A DNA stretch of 64,000 nucleotides, taken from NCBI RefSeq assembly GCF_002931555.1, contig NZ_PSTZ01000011.1, positions 62,001-126,000 on the forward strand, read 5' to 3'. This document shows positions 33,816 through 42,345 of this stretch, piece after piece. Source of the stretch: Pseudoclavibacter sp. RFBB5 (GTDB lineage Bacteria > Actinomycetota > Actinomycetes > Actinomycetales > Microbacteriaceae). Below the pieces are notes generated by a model. It was not told where the DNA came from. It did not search any database and was given only the letters and a program-made list of their open reading frames with translations. Every line of letters starts with the position of its first letter. Position 1 is the stretch's first letter. The position numbers and the translations under genes are program-made.

Positions 33816-34851
33816 GTACCTGCCAGGAATCCTGTGGCTGTTCGTCCTCCTCATCGGCAACGCCTTCTTCGTCGGCGCCGAGTTCGCGGTCATCTCCGCG
33901 AAGCGGTCGCAGATCGAGCCCCTTGCTGAGCGGGGCAGCCGCGCCGCCAAGACGACCCTCTGGGCGATGGAGCACGCAACGCTCATGCTGGCGACCAGCC
34001 AGCTCGGCATCACCGTCTGCTCGCTGCTCATCCTGAACGTCTCCGAGCCGGCCATCCACCACCTCCTCGAGATCCCTCTCGGGCTCACCGCGCTGTCGGC
34101 CGAGCTCATCAGCGTGATCGCGTTCGCGGTGGCGCTTGTGCTCGTCACGTTCCTCCACGTCGTGTTCGGCGAGATGATCCCAAAGAACCTCGCGTTCTCG
34201 GTGCCGGACCGCGCCTCCCTCATGCTCGCCCCGCCGCTCGTCGTGGTCTCCAAGATCTTCAACCCGATCATCTGGAGCCTCAACACGATCGCGAACGGCG
34301 TGCTGCGCCTCTTCAAGGTCGAGCCGAAGGACGAAGCGACGAGCACGTACACGCTCGAGGAAGTGGCCGGAATCGTCGAGCAGTCGACCCGCGAGGGAAC
34401 ACTGAACGACGCGTCGGGCACGCTCGCGGGCGCGTTCGAGTTCACCGAGAAGCGGGTCAGCGACGTGGATGTGCCGATCGCCGAGATGGTGCTCCTGCCT
34501 GCGGGCGCGCGCCCCATCGACGTGCAGAAGGCCGTCGCCGAGCACGGCTTCTCGCGCTACGTCGTCACCGACGAGCGCGGTGAGCCGACGAGCTACATCC
34601 ACATGAAGGACGTCATGGACCTCATGGCCCCGGACGTGTTCACGGCCCCGATCCCGCAGAAGCGACTGCGGAGCCTCGTCTCCGTGTCGCGGGATGCGGA
34701 ACTCGAGGACGCAATGGCGGTGCTCCGTGACCGCGGGGCGCACGTCGCGAAGGCCCTCGACTCCGAGGGCAACGTGACCGGCCTCCTGTTCCTCGAGGAC
34801 GTCCTCGAGGTGCTCGTCGGCGAGGTCAACGCGACCGCCGCTGCGAACTAG
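33808..34851 (+). CDS. CNNM/CorC family protein, shorter paralogue
   Basis: 347 residues: CNNM membrane domain (LLIGNAFFVGAEFAVISAKRSQIEPLAE, TSQLGITVCSLLILNVSEPAI) and a CBS pair, without the CorC_HlyC tail that its upstream neighbour has. The 8-bp overlap and shared domain order suggest the two form a heteromer at the membrane, a common actinobacterial arrangement. Closed by a strong terminator. Confidence 0.92.
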   Translation: MSEYLPGILWLFVLLIGNAFFVGAEFAVISAKRSQIEPLAERGSRAAKTTLWAMEHATLMLATSQLGITVCSLLILNVSEPAIHHLLEIPLGLTALSAELISVIAFAVALVLVTFLHVVFGEMIPKNLAFSVPDRASLMLAPPLVVVSKIFNPIIWSLNTIANGVLRLFKVEPKDEATSTYTLEEVAGIVEQSTREGTLNDASGTLAGAFEFTEKRVSDVDVPIAEMVLLPAGARPIDVQKAVAEHGFSRYVVTDERGEPTSYIHMKDVMDLMAPDVFTAPIPQKRLRSLVSVSRDAELEDAMAVLRDRGAHVAKALDSEGNVTGLLFLEDVLEVLVGEVNATAAAN

Positions 34852-34875
34852 CCGACACGGTCGAGACCAGCTCGA

Positions 34876-34909
34876 GGATGCCCCCGCCCGGAAACGGGCG
34901 GGGGCATCC
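34876..34909 (+). terminator. Strong terminator with GAAA loop
   Basis: Perfect 15-bp GC stem (GGATGCCCCCGCCCG with its complement) closed by a GAAA tetraloop and followed by TTGGTTT. Ends the CNNM pair. Confidence 0.92.
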
Positions 34910-34974
34910 TTGGTTTCCGGGTGCAGCTGTATGCGCATCCGGCACCTGCCTGTCGTCGCTCGTTGACAGTGCAC

Positions 34975-36003
34975 ATGGCGAAACGAGAGGGTGGTGAGGT
35001 GCAGCCCACCCCACAGACCGCCCAGACCACCACCACTGCGAGCGGGCGGGAGAAGCTCTCGGTCGGCGTCTTCCTCGCTCTGGCCTTCGGCCTGCCGTGG
35101 CTCGTGACCCTGCCCCTGTGGTTGGGCGACGGTCTCGCGAACCCGTGGTTCCCGGTCATCTCGATCGCCATGATGATGACGCCAGCCATCGCGGCGCTCG
35201 TCGCGGTCTTCGCCATCGAGCGTCCGGCGAGGCCATGGCGTGCGCTCGGGATCGTGCCGCTGAAGCCCGTCGGACGGCTCATCGCCTACCTTGCGCTCGC
35301 CGTCGTCGTCCCGGTGGCGCTCGTGTTCGTCGCGCTGCCCATCGGCGCCCTGTTCGGCGTCTACGCGATGGACCTCGTGAACTTCTCCGGCTTCCAGGCG
35401 ATGCTCGACGAGCAGCTCGCAGCCGAGGGGGTCGGCAATCTGGAGCTCCCCATCCCGGTCGCCGTGCTCGTGCTGCTGCAGCTCGCGAGCATCCCGCTCG
35501 GGGCGTTCCTCAACCTGATCCCCGCCCTCGGCGAGGAGCTGGGCTGGCGCGGCTGGCTGCTCCCGAAGCTCCTCCGGTTGGGTACCGTTCCCGCGCTCCT
35601 CATCTCGGGGGTCATCTGGGGCGTCTGGCACGCGCCGCTGATCCTGCTCGGCTACAACTACGTGGATGCGCCGGGCTGGCTCGCGCTGGCCATGATGACG
35701 GGGATGTGCATCCTGGTCGGGGCCGTGTTCGCGTGGCTGCGCATCCGCTCGGAGTCGGTGTGGCCGGCGGCCCTCGCGCACGGGGCGTTCAACGCCGCCG
35801 CCGGCTCGTACCTGCTCTTCGCTGCGGCGGGCGAAGAGGTCGACACGACGCAGGCCACGATCCTCGGCTGGACGGGGTGGATCGTGCCGCTGATCTTCGT
35901 CGGCGTGCTGCTCGCGACGAAGCAGTTCGCGCCGCCGAAGCCCGCCGAAGTGCTCGCAGGCCGTCGTGGGCCGCAGCCGACGGCCGCTTCGTCAACTCCC
36001 TGA
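34975..36003 (+). CDS. CPBP intramembrane glutamic endopeptidase
   Basis: 342 residues, about eight membrane helices. CPBP (Abi/CAAX-protease) motifs in order: GEELGWRGWLLPKLL (EExxxR), GVIWGVWHAPLILLGYNY and LAHGAFNAAAGS. Start is uncertain: ATG 34975 has no clear ribosome site, while GTG 34999 sits behind GAGAGGG and would shorten the protein by 8 residues. Function in bacteria is varied (protein maturation, bacteriocin immunity); nothing adjacent decides it. Confidence 0.88.
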   Translation: MAKREGGEVQPTPQTAQTTTTASGREKLSVGVFLALAFGLPWLVTLPLWLGDGLANPWFPVISIAMMMTPAIAALVAVFAIERPARPWRALGIVPLKPVGRLIAYLALAVVVPVALVFVALPIGALFGVYAMDLVNFSGFQAMLDEQLAAEGVGNLELPIPVAVLVLLQLASIPLGAFLNLIPALGEELGWRGWLLPKLLRLGTVPALLISGVIWGVWHAPLILLGYNYVDAPGWLALAMMTGMCILVGAVFAWLRIRSESVWPAALAHGAFNAAAGSYLLFAAAGEEVDTTQATILGWTGWIVPLIFVGVLLATKQFAPPKPAEVLAGRRGPQPTAASSTP

Positions 36004-36102
36004 CGAAGTTCAGGCCACCTCTGCTTTGATGCCGCCACGAGGATGCATCCGCGGTGAGCTCACGCGAATCGCCAAGCGGATGTCTGGGGGAAGGGGACAT
36101 CG

Positions 36103-37176
36103 ATGGAGACATTCGGCATCGAGGAGGAGGCGATGCTCGTCGAACCGCGCACGCTCGAGCCGAGGCCAGCCTCCGCACAAGTGCTCGAGGGGCTCCGCCA
36201 CGATGGGCGCCTTCGCTCCCTCGTCACCCGCGAGTTCCTCAACTCGCAGGTCGAGTACTGCTCGCCCGTGCTCCGGTCGGCGCGGGAGGCGCACACGCAC
36301 CTCAACGCCTACCGAGCGGCACTCAACTCGGCCGCCGATCATGCCAGGGTCGCGCCCTGGCACGGGGCGGTGCCGTTTGTCCCCGGTGAGCCGCACGCAA
36401 CCGAGACAGCCAGGTACGGGGAGCTCGCGAGCGAGTACCGGGGCCTCGTGCGGGAGCACCAGATCAACGCCATCCACGTGCACGTGGGGATCTCCTCACG
36501 TGAAGAGGGTGTGCGGATCATGAACGCCGTGCGCGGCTGGACGCCGGTGCTGCTCGCGTTGAGCACCAATTCGCCGCACTGGCGTGGAGAGGATTCTGGG
36601 TTCGACAGCTGGCGCACCATCCAGATGCGGCGGTGGACCACTCACGACTGCCCTCCGGTGTTCGTCGATGCCGAGGACTATCGGCAACGAATGGAACGTC
36701 TTGTCGGGGTTGGAGGAACGATCGATGCTGGCTCGGTGGCGTGGAACATGCGTCTCTCCGCGAACCACCCGACGATCGAGTTCCGGGTCTTCGACGCGCA
36801 GCTCGAGACGCGCGAGACGGTGCTGCTTGCGTTGATCTGCCGGGCCTTGGTCACGGCGACTGAGGACGGCGAGGCCGGTGGCGCCCTCGCCGACCTGCCT
36901 CCCGAGCTGCTCGAGGCGTCGCTCTGGCAGGCCGCCCGTGATGGGATCGACGCACGGCTCCTGAACCCGGTGACGGGCGAGCTGGCGGGGGCCCGCGCGG
37001 TCGCGGATGCCCTGCTCTCCCACGTCGGTCCTGCCGCGGATGCGTTCGGGGACGGCGACGAGATCCGCTCGGGCGTTGACCGTCTCTTCCGCTTCGGGAC
37101 GGGAGCCGCGCGGCAACGGCAGACATACCAGGAAGGCGGCATCGAAGCTCTGCGTGCCCTCCACGCGGCCGTCTGA
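36103..37176 (+). CDS. Carboxylate-amine ligase, GCS2/YbdK family
   Basis: 357 residues. METFGIEEEAMLVEP, TREFLNSQVEYCSPV, HVHVGISSREEGVRIMNAVRGWTPVLLALSTNSPHWRGEDSGFDSWRT and NHPTIEFRVFDAQ match the GCS2 glutamate-cysteine-ligase-like fold. YbdK relatives have weak gamma-glutamylcysteine synthetase activity. GGGAAGGGG precedes ATG. No mycothiol or ergothioneine genes are adjacent, so the true substrates are open. Confidence 0.88.
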   Translation: METFGIEEEAMLVEPRTLEPRPASAQVLEGLRHDGRLRSLVTREFLNSQVEYCSPVLRSAREAHTHLNAYRAALNSAADHARVAPWHGAVPFVPGEPHATETARYGELASEYRGLVREHQINAIHVHVGISSREEGVRIMNAVRGWTPVLLALSTNSPHWRGEDSGFDSWRTIQMRRWTTHDCPPVFVDAEDYRQRMERLVGVGGTIDAGSVAWNMRLSANHPTIEFRVFDAQLETRETVLLALICRALVTATEDGEAGGALADLPPELLEASLWQAARDGIDARLLNPVTGELAGARAVADALLSHVGPAADAFGDGDEIRSGVDRLFRFGTGAARQRQTYQEGGIEALRALHAAV

Positions 37177-37211
37177 GCGGATCGGCCACGCCGAGGGAGC
37201 AGACTGGGTGG

Positions 37212-37676
37212 ATGCCTCCGACCACTCCCCCTGCCAAGGTTCAGCGCACCTCGCTCCCGAGGACGATCGCGCGCGTCGTCCTCGGTGGGTTCCTGCTGTT
37301 TGCCGGCATCGCGCATCTGAGCTTCGCCCGCGAGGACTTCCAGGCGCAGGTGCCGACCTGGCTGCCGCTCGATGCGGACTTCGTGGTGCTCGCATCCGGT
37401 GTCGTCGAGGTGCTGCTCGGGCTGGCGCTCATCGCGGCCTGGCGATGGCGGGTCGCGGTCGGCTTCACCGTCGCGGCGTTCTTCGTTGCCGTCTTCCCCG
37501 GCAACATCTCCCAGTACGTGACGGGGACGGATGCGTTCGGGCTCGACACCGACGCGGCCCGGCTCATCCGCCTCCCGTTCCAGGTGCTGCTCATCGGGCT
37601 GGCGATCTGGTCGACCGGCGCGTGGCGCGACCGTCGCGAACTGCTCGAGCCGTTCCGCCGGGGACGGATGCTCTAG
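37212..37676 (+). CDS. DoxX family membrane protein
   Basis: 154 residues with four membrane helices (ARVVLGGFLLFAGIAHLSF, LASGVVEVLLGLALIAAW, VAVGFTVAAFFVAVFPGNISQY, PFQVLLIGLAIWS). DoxX-like proteins are quinone-associated or structural membrane proteins; function unclear. Followed 9 bp later by the IclR gene on the same strand. Confidence 0.82.
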   Translation: MPPTTPPAKVQRTSLPRTIARVVLGGFLLFAGIAHLSFAREDFQAQVPTWLPLDADFVVLASGVVEVLLGLALIAAWRWRVAVGFTVAAFFVAVFPGNISQYVTGTDAFGLDTDAARLIRLPFQVLLIGLAIWSTGAWRDRRELLEPFRRGRML

Positions 37677-37685
37677 ATTTCTCCT

Positions 37686-38492
37686 ATGACAGATCCCGGC
37701 AGCGCAGCCTCGCCCGCCACCGGAAACTCCGGGGTCGCCCCGCTGCTCGTGCTCGGCAAGATCACCGACATCCTCGATAGCTTCACGCTCGAGTCGCCGT
37801 CGCTGTCACTCGCGGAGATCAGGTCGAGGACCGGGCTCCCGACCTCGACCACGCAGCGTCTCGTCACGAACCTCGTCGCGCAGGGCTTCCTCGACCGCGA
37901 CGACGATCGCTTCCGAATCGGGCTGAAGATGGCGTACTGGTCGGCGCCTGCCGTGCGAGGCATCAAGGCCATCGACCTGCTCGCGCCATTGCTCCGCGAG
38001 CTGCGACAGGCGACCGGGGAGAGCGCGACGCTGTTCAGGGCGGACGACGACTACCGCGTCTGCATCGCCGTCGACGAGACCCGCCACGAGCTGAAGCAGG
38101 ATGTGCACGTCGGCAAGGTCGCGCCGCTCACGGTCGGTTCCGCGGGACGGGTCCTTCTCGCCTGGAACGATGACCTGCGCGAGAGCATCCTCGCCCACCC
38201 CATCCCGGACCTCGCGGCGAGCACCATCACCGACCCGGCCGAGCTGCGAGGGGTGCTCGATCAGACGCGACGGGACGGGTTCGCGATCACGCGCAACGAG
38301 CGCATCGACGGGCTCGTCGGCCTTGCGGCCCCGGTGTTCGAGCCGAGCGGGCGGGTGCGCATGGCCATGGGCGTGAGCGGGCCCGCCGCGCGCATCAAGC
38401 CGCACATGCTCGAGGAGTGGGCCCCGATGCTCGTCGAGACGGCCGAACGCGCGACTCGCCTGATCGGCGGGCGCGCCCCCGCCACCGACTGA
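37686..38492 (+). CDS. IclR family transcriptional regulator
   Basis: 268 residues. Winged helix (LGKITDILDSFTLESPSLSLAEIRSRTGLPTSTTQRLVTNLVAQGFLDRDDDRFRIG, about residues 20-80) then the IclR effector domain (GESATLFRADDDYRVCIAVDETRHEL, LTVGSAGRVLLAW, GFAITRNERIDGLVGLAAPVF). Convergent with the lyase gene of the catabolic unit behind it, and the likely regulator of that unit through the inverted repeat at 42300-42331 (inference). Confidence 0.9.
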   Translation: MTDPGSAASPATGNSGVAPLLVLGKITDILDSFTLESPSLSLAEIRSRTGLPTSTTQRLVTNLVAQGFLDRDDDRFRIGLKMAYWSAPAVRGIKAIDLLAPLLRELRQATGESATLFRADDDYRVCIAVDETRHELKQDVHVGKVAPLTVGSAGRVLLAWNDDLRESILAHPIPDLAASTITDPAELRGVLDQTRRDGFAITRNERIDGLVGLAAPVFEPSGRVRMAMGVSGPAARIKPHMLEEWAPMLVETAERATRLIGGRAPATD

Positions 38493-38516
38493 CAGCGGGC
38501 GCTCGGCTGGCAGCCG

Positions 38517-39455
38517 TCAGAGCGAGGCCGGCACGACCCATTCGAACGCGGGAGCCTTCGAACGGGCACCCTGGCGCGCCTTCGAGCGGTTGGGCTCGCC
38601 GAGGTCGTCGAGCAGCGCCTCCGACTCGCGGACGATCTGGGCGAACGCCGCCGGAGTGAGCCACTCGGGGCGCATCGCGAAGAGCAGGTCCTCCGTGGCC
38701 GTGTTGCCGCTGGCGCCCGGAGCGAAGGGGCAGCCGCCGAGGCCGCCAAGCGCGCCGTCGACGACTGCCGCGCCCGCGAGCACGGCCGCGATCGAGTTCG
38801 TGACGCCGGCGCCCCACGTGTCGTGGCCGTGGAAGACGATCTCGCGCTGCGGCGTCTCGGTGGCCACGCGCGAGATGAGCGACGACACCTGTCCGGGGTG
38901 CGCCTGCCCGAGGGTGTCGCAGATCACGATGTCCGCAGCACCCTCGGCGCGGGGATCGTTGGCGATCTGTATGACCCGGTCTGGGTCGACCTGCCCATCG
39001 AACGGGCAGGTGAAGGAGGTGGCGAGGCACAGCTGGATGCGCCCGCCGGCCTCACGGGTGAGGGCGACGGCGTCCGGCATGGCGGCGAGGCTCGTGTCCG
39101 TGGTGCGGCCGATGTTCGCCTGGTTGTGGGCGTCGGAGACGGAGAGGCAGTACTGGAAGTTCTTCGCGCCGGCTGCCGCGGCCTTCTCGATGTGCCGCGG
39201 GGTCGCGACCCACACCCAGCTGCGCTCGAGCTCCTCCGGCGTGAGCGCCTCGATCACCTCGAGCGTGTTGGCCATGGGCGGGACGAGGTCGCCGCGCGCC
39301 ATCGAGCCGATCTCGAGCTCTGGCACGCCGGCGGCGAGGAGCTCGCGAGCGAGGGCGACCTTGCGGTCCGTCGACAGCAGCTTGCCGGTGAGCTGCAGGC
39401 CGTCCCGCAGCGTGACGTCGCGCAGGCGTGCATCGGTGATCGGGTTCTGGCTCAT
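38517..39455 (-). CDS. HMG-CoA-lyase-like acyl-CoA lyase
   Basis: 312 residues. TIM-barrel HMGL family: LRDVTLRDGLQLTGKLLSTDRKVALARELLAAGVPELEIGSM, FHGHDTWGAGVTNSIAAVLAGA and the catalytic-Cys loop GGLGGCPFAPGASGN near the C-terminus. Cleaves a 3-hydroxy-acyl-CoA by retro-aldol chemistry; HMG-CoA, citramalyl-CoA or malyl-CoA-type substrates are possible. ATG 39455 overlaps the CoA-transferase stop (ATGA), so the transferred CoA thioester is probably its substrate. Confidence 0.88.
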   Translation of the reverse strand: MSQNPITDARLRDVTLRDGLQLTGKLLSTDRKVALARELLAAGVPELEIGSMARGDLVPPMANTLEVIEALTPEELERSWVWVATPRHIEKAAAAGAKNFQYCLSVSDAHNQANIGRTTDTSLAAMPDAVALTREAGGRIQLCLATSFTCPFDGQVDPDRVIQIANDPRAEGAADIVICDTLGQAHPGQVSSLISRVATETPQREIVFHGHDTWGAGVTNSIAAVLAGAAVVDGALGGLGGCPFAPGASGNTATEDLLFAMRPEWLTPAAFAQIVRESEALLDDLGEPNRSKARQGARSKAPAFEWVVPASL

Positions 39456-40723
39456 CGTGTCTCCACCTTGCTGTCGTCGTCGAGCTGGGTCTTGGTGTCG
39501 TCGAGCTGCCCCCGCGGCGCGAGGCCGGCGTAGGCGGCGAGCACCGCCTCGGTGTCCTGTCCAAGCTGGGGCGCGAGGGTGCGGATGGGGAGGGACGCGC
39601 CGCCGAGGACCGGGACGATGCCGGGGAACCCGACCCCCTCGACCGTCTGCTCGCCGTCGGCCACGTCGAACTTCTGGATCATGTCGCGGGCCGCGTACTG
39701 CGGGCTCTCGCTGATGTCCTCGGCCGTGTAGATGGGGCCGGATGGGACGCCCGCGTCGTCGAGGATGTCGAGGACCTCGTCGGCCGGCATCGTCGCCGTC
39801 CACGCGCCGATCGCCGCGTCGAGCTCGTCGCGGCGCTCCCAGCGGAGGTTGTTCGTCGCGAGCCCAGGGTCGCCCGCGAGGTCGTGGCGGCCGATGATGC
39901 CCATGAAACGCACGAAGATCGCATCCGCGTTGCCGGCGATGACGACGCTCTTCCCGTCCGCGCACACGTAGGCGTTCGTGGGGGCGATCCCCTCCATTCG
40001 TCCGCCGACCCGCTCGCGGACCACGCCGTGAGCCTGGTAGTCGGGGATGAGGGACTCCATCATCGAGAACATGGCCTCGTTGAGGGCCACGTCGATGACC
40101 CGCTCCTCGAGCGGAGCTGGCCCGAGGCCGGCACCACGGCGCTGCTCGCGCTGGAACATCGCCATCATCACGCCGTAGGCGGCGTACACGCCCGCGATGG
40201 AGTCGCCGATGGAGACGCCGACACGCACCGGGGCGCGGTCCGGGTCGCCGACGAGGTTCCTGAACCCGCCCATCGCCTCGGCGACCGCCGCGAACCCGGG
40301 TCTGCTCGAGAGCGGGCCCGTCTGCCCGAACGCGGAGATACGGCCGATGACGATGCCGGGGTTGATCTCGTCGAGCACGTCGGGACCGATGCCCCACCGC
40401 TCGATCGTGCCGGGCCGGAAGTTCTCGAGGATGACGTCGCAGTCGGCGGCGAGCGCGCGCACCGCATCCCTCCCCTCCTCCGTGCGGAGGTCGAGCGTGA
40501 TCGACTTCTTGTTGCGGTTGATGGTGTGGAACAGCATCGACGTCGTCGAACCGGGGTGCAGGCGCCATGAGCGCAGCTCGTCTCCCGTTCCGGGGCGTTC
40601 GACCTTGATGACCTCGGCGCCGAAGTCGGCGAGCATCCGCCCTGCCGTGGGGGCCGCGATGAAGTTCCCGAGCTCGAGCACGCGGACTCCCTTGAGCGGG
40701 GCGATGTTGGCGTTGGTGTGCAT
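39452..40723 (-). CDS. CaiB/BaiF family CoA-transferase
   Basis: 423 residues, family III CoA-transferase: PLKGVRVLELGNFIAAPTAGRMLADFGAEVIKVERPGTGDELR, FHTINRNKKSITLDLRTEEGRDAVRALAADCDVILENFRPGTIERWGIG. The acceptor Asp position falls in the VGDPDRAPVRVGVSIGDS region. ATG 40723 gives the conserved N-terminus. Activates the carboxylic acid imported by the GntP permease before cleavage by the lyase. 41 bp behind the permease gene. Confidence 0.9.
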   Translation of the reverse strand: MHTNANIAPLKGVRVLELGNFIAAPTAGRMLADFGAEVIKVERPGTGDELRSWRLHPGSTTSMLFHTINRNKKSITLDLRTEEGRDAVRALAADCDVILENFRPGTIERWGIGPDVLDEINPGIVIGRISAFGQTGPLSSRPGFAAVAEAMGGFRNLVGDPDRAPVRVGVSIGDSIAGVYAAYGVMMAMFQREQRRGAGLGPAPLEERVIDVALNEAMFSMMESLIPDYQAHGVVRERVGGRMEGIAPTNAYVCADGKSVVIAGNADAIFVRFMGIIGRHDLAGDPGLATNNLRWERRDELDAAIGAWTATMPADEVLDILDDAGVPSGPIYTAEDISESPQYAARDMIQKFDVADGEQTVEGVGFPGIVPVLGGASLPIRTLAPQLGQDTEAVLAAYAGLAPRGQLDDTKTQLDDDSKVETR

Positions 40724-40764
40724 GTCGGTCCTTTCCGGACTGGTGATCGGTCGGAGCGTGCGGG

Positions 40765-42213
40765 TCAGATGAAGATGCTGAGGACAAGCGTCACCAGCAG
40801 CGCGACGATCGAGGCGACGGAGACACCGACGGTGCACGTCTTCAGTGTGCCTCGTGTCGTCTGGCCGAGCAGCGACTGGAGGAGCCAGAACGTGTTGCTC
40901 GTGACGTGCACGGCGAACAGGGAGCCGGCACCGGCAGCGAGGGCGATGAGGATCGGGTCGAGCCCGATCACCGAGGCGATGGGAGCGAGGATGCCTGCCG
41001 CGGTGATCGCGGAGATCGTGACCGAGCCGACGGCGACGTGCAGCACGGCGGCGATGGCCCAGACGATGAGGAGCGGCGCGAAGCTGTGCGCGCCGAACGC
41101 CTGCCCGAGGATGTCGCCGAGCCCGGTCGCCGCGACGGTCGCGGCGAGCGCGCCGCCGACGCCCGTGAGGATGAGGATCTGGCCGCTTTCACGGAAGCCC
41201 GCGACGACCGACTTCTCGACGGCCTTGACGCCGACCGTGAGCCTGCCGATGACGCTCGTGCCGAGCACCGCGAGGAGCAGGGCGAAGACCGGGTCGGTGA
41301 TGAGGACCAGCGCGTCGATCTCGATGCCGGCGATCTGCAGGATCGCGCCGGTGGCGATGAGCGCCAGGCAGAGCAGCAGCGGGGAGAAGAGCAGGATCAG
41401 CTTGGGCTCGGAGCTGGTGGTGCGCTCGGCGACCGCGACGCCGCGGGGCACTCCGCCGACCTTGCTGAGTCGGTCGCCGACGGGGATGTTCTCGGTCTTG
41501 AGCGGTCCGACGGGCTCGGGGGAACCGTCGATGCTGTCGTCCGCCGCGTCTTCTCCCTCGACGGGCTGCGTCTCGTCGAGCTTCTCCTTCCAGAAGCCGA
41601 TGCGGAACAGCAGCGTCATGATGAAGATCGAGATGACGATGGTCGGCACGATCACGATGAGGCCGAAGAGCAGCATCTGGCCGAGGGGAACGCCGAGCAC
41701 GCCGGCGAGCGCGAGGGCGGCGACGCCCGGCACCATGAAGACGATGCCGCACTCGAGGCCGATGGCGAGGGCGGTCGCGATGCGCGGTGTGCCGTGCTTG
41801 CCGATGAGCGGCGCCATCTTGCGGGCCAGCGGCGCGGAGATGACGAGGAGCACGTCGAGGAAGATCGACTGGAGCACGGTGCCGATCGTGAGCCCCATGG
41901 CGTACGGGAGCCCCTTGGGGCCGAAGATGCGCAGCAGGTGCGAGACGAGCCGCTGGATGGCGTTCATCTCGCTGAGCATCGAGCCGAGCAGCACGCCGAA
42001 GGTGATGAGGAGGCCGACCTCTGCCATGATCTCGCCGAAGCCGCCGGTGATGGTCCCGATCGTGTCGGTCGGCGAGTTCCCCGTCGCGAGCCCGAGGTAG
42101 AGGGAGCCGATGACCAGCGCGACCGCAGGGTTCAGGCGGAAGCGGGTGATGAGCACGACGACGCCGAGGATGGCGATCGCGGTGTGGATGATGGTGATGA
42201 TCTCTGACGTCAT
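40765..42213 (-). CDS. GntP family permease
   Basis: 482 residues, about 12-14 membrane helices. GntP landmarks: RFRLNPAVALVIGSLYLGLATG, GFGEIMAEVGLLITFGVLLGSML, GLTIGTVLQSIFLDVLLVISAPLARKMAP, GLECGIVFMVPG. A charged cytosolic loop of about 70 residues sits mid-protein. Proton-coupled import of gluconate-like or other hydroxy acids. First gene of the permease-CoA-transferase-lyase operon. Confidence 0.9.
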   Translation of the reverse strand: MTSEIITIIHTAIAILGVVVLITRFRLNPAVALVIGSLYLGLATGNSPTDTIGTITGGFGEIMAEVGLLITFGVLLGSMLSEMNAIQRLVSHLLRIFGPKGLPYAMGLTIGTVLQSIFLDVLLVISAPLARKMAPLIGKHGTPRIATALAIGLECGIVFMVPGVAALALAGVLGVPLGQMLLFGLIVIVPTIVISIFIMTLLFRIGFWKEKLDETQPVEGEDAADDSIDGSPEPVGPLKTENIPVGDRLSKVGGVPRGVAVAERTTSSEPKLILLFSPLLLCLALIATGAILQIAGIEIDALVLITDPVFALLLAVLGTSVIGRLTVGVKAVEKSVVAGFRESGQILILTGVGGALAATVAATGLGDILGQAFGAHSFAPLLIVWAIAAVLHVAVGSVTISAITAAGILAPIASVIGLDPILIALAAGAGSLFAVHVTSNTFWLLQSLLGQTTRGTLKTCTVGVSVASIVALLVTLVLSIFI

Positions 42214-42299
42214 TGTCGTCCAATCGAGGTGGGTCTCGCGCGGTGCCCCGGCCGGTTCGAGGGGAAGCGGATGGGGGCTTGGCCTGGGTCCGCATCCGG

Positions 42300-42331
42300 C
42301 TTACATTATGTGCATGAACTCATTATGTAAG
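42300..42331. promoter_or_regulatory. Inverted repeat in the gntP / 2-hydroxyacid dehydrogenase divergent promoter
   Basis: CTTACATTATG, ten bases, CATTATGTAAG: 10 of 11 positions pair. It is the most AT-rich point in the 132-base divergent gap and is 14 bp before the dehydrogenase GTG. Likely operator for the IclR protein encoded at the other end of the unit. Confidence 0.7.
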
Positions 42332-42345
42332 CAAGGGTCCACATC

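Noticed and set aside
38517-40787. One 756-residue fusion protein of CoA-transferase region and lyase
   Set aside because: The upstream part is the wrong frame of the CoA-transferase gene; the lyase has its own ATG at 39455 overlapping the transferase stop.
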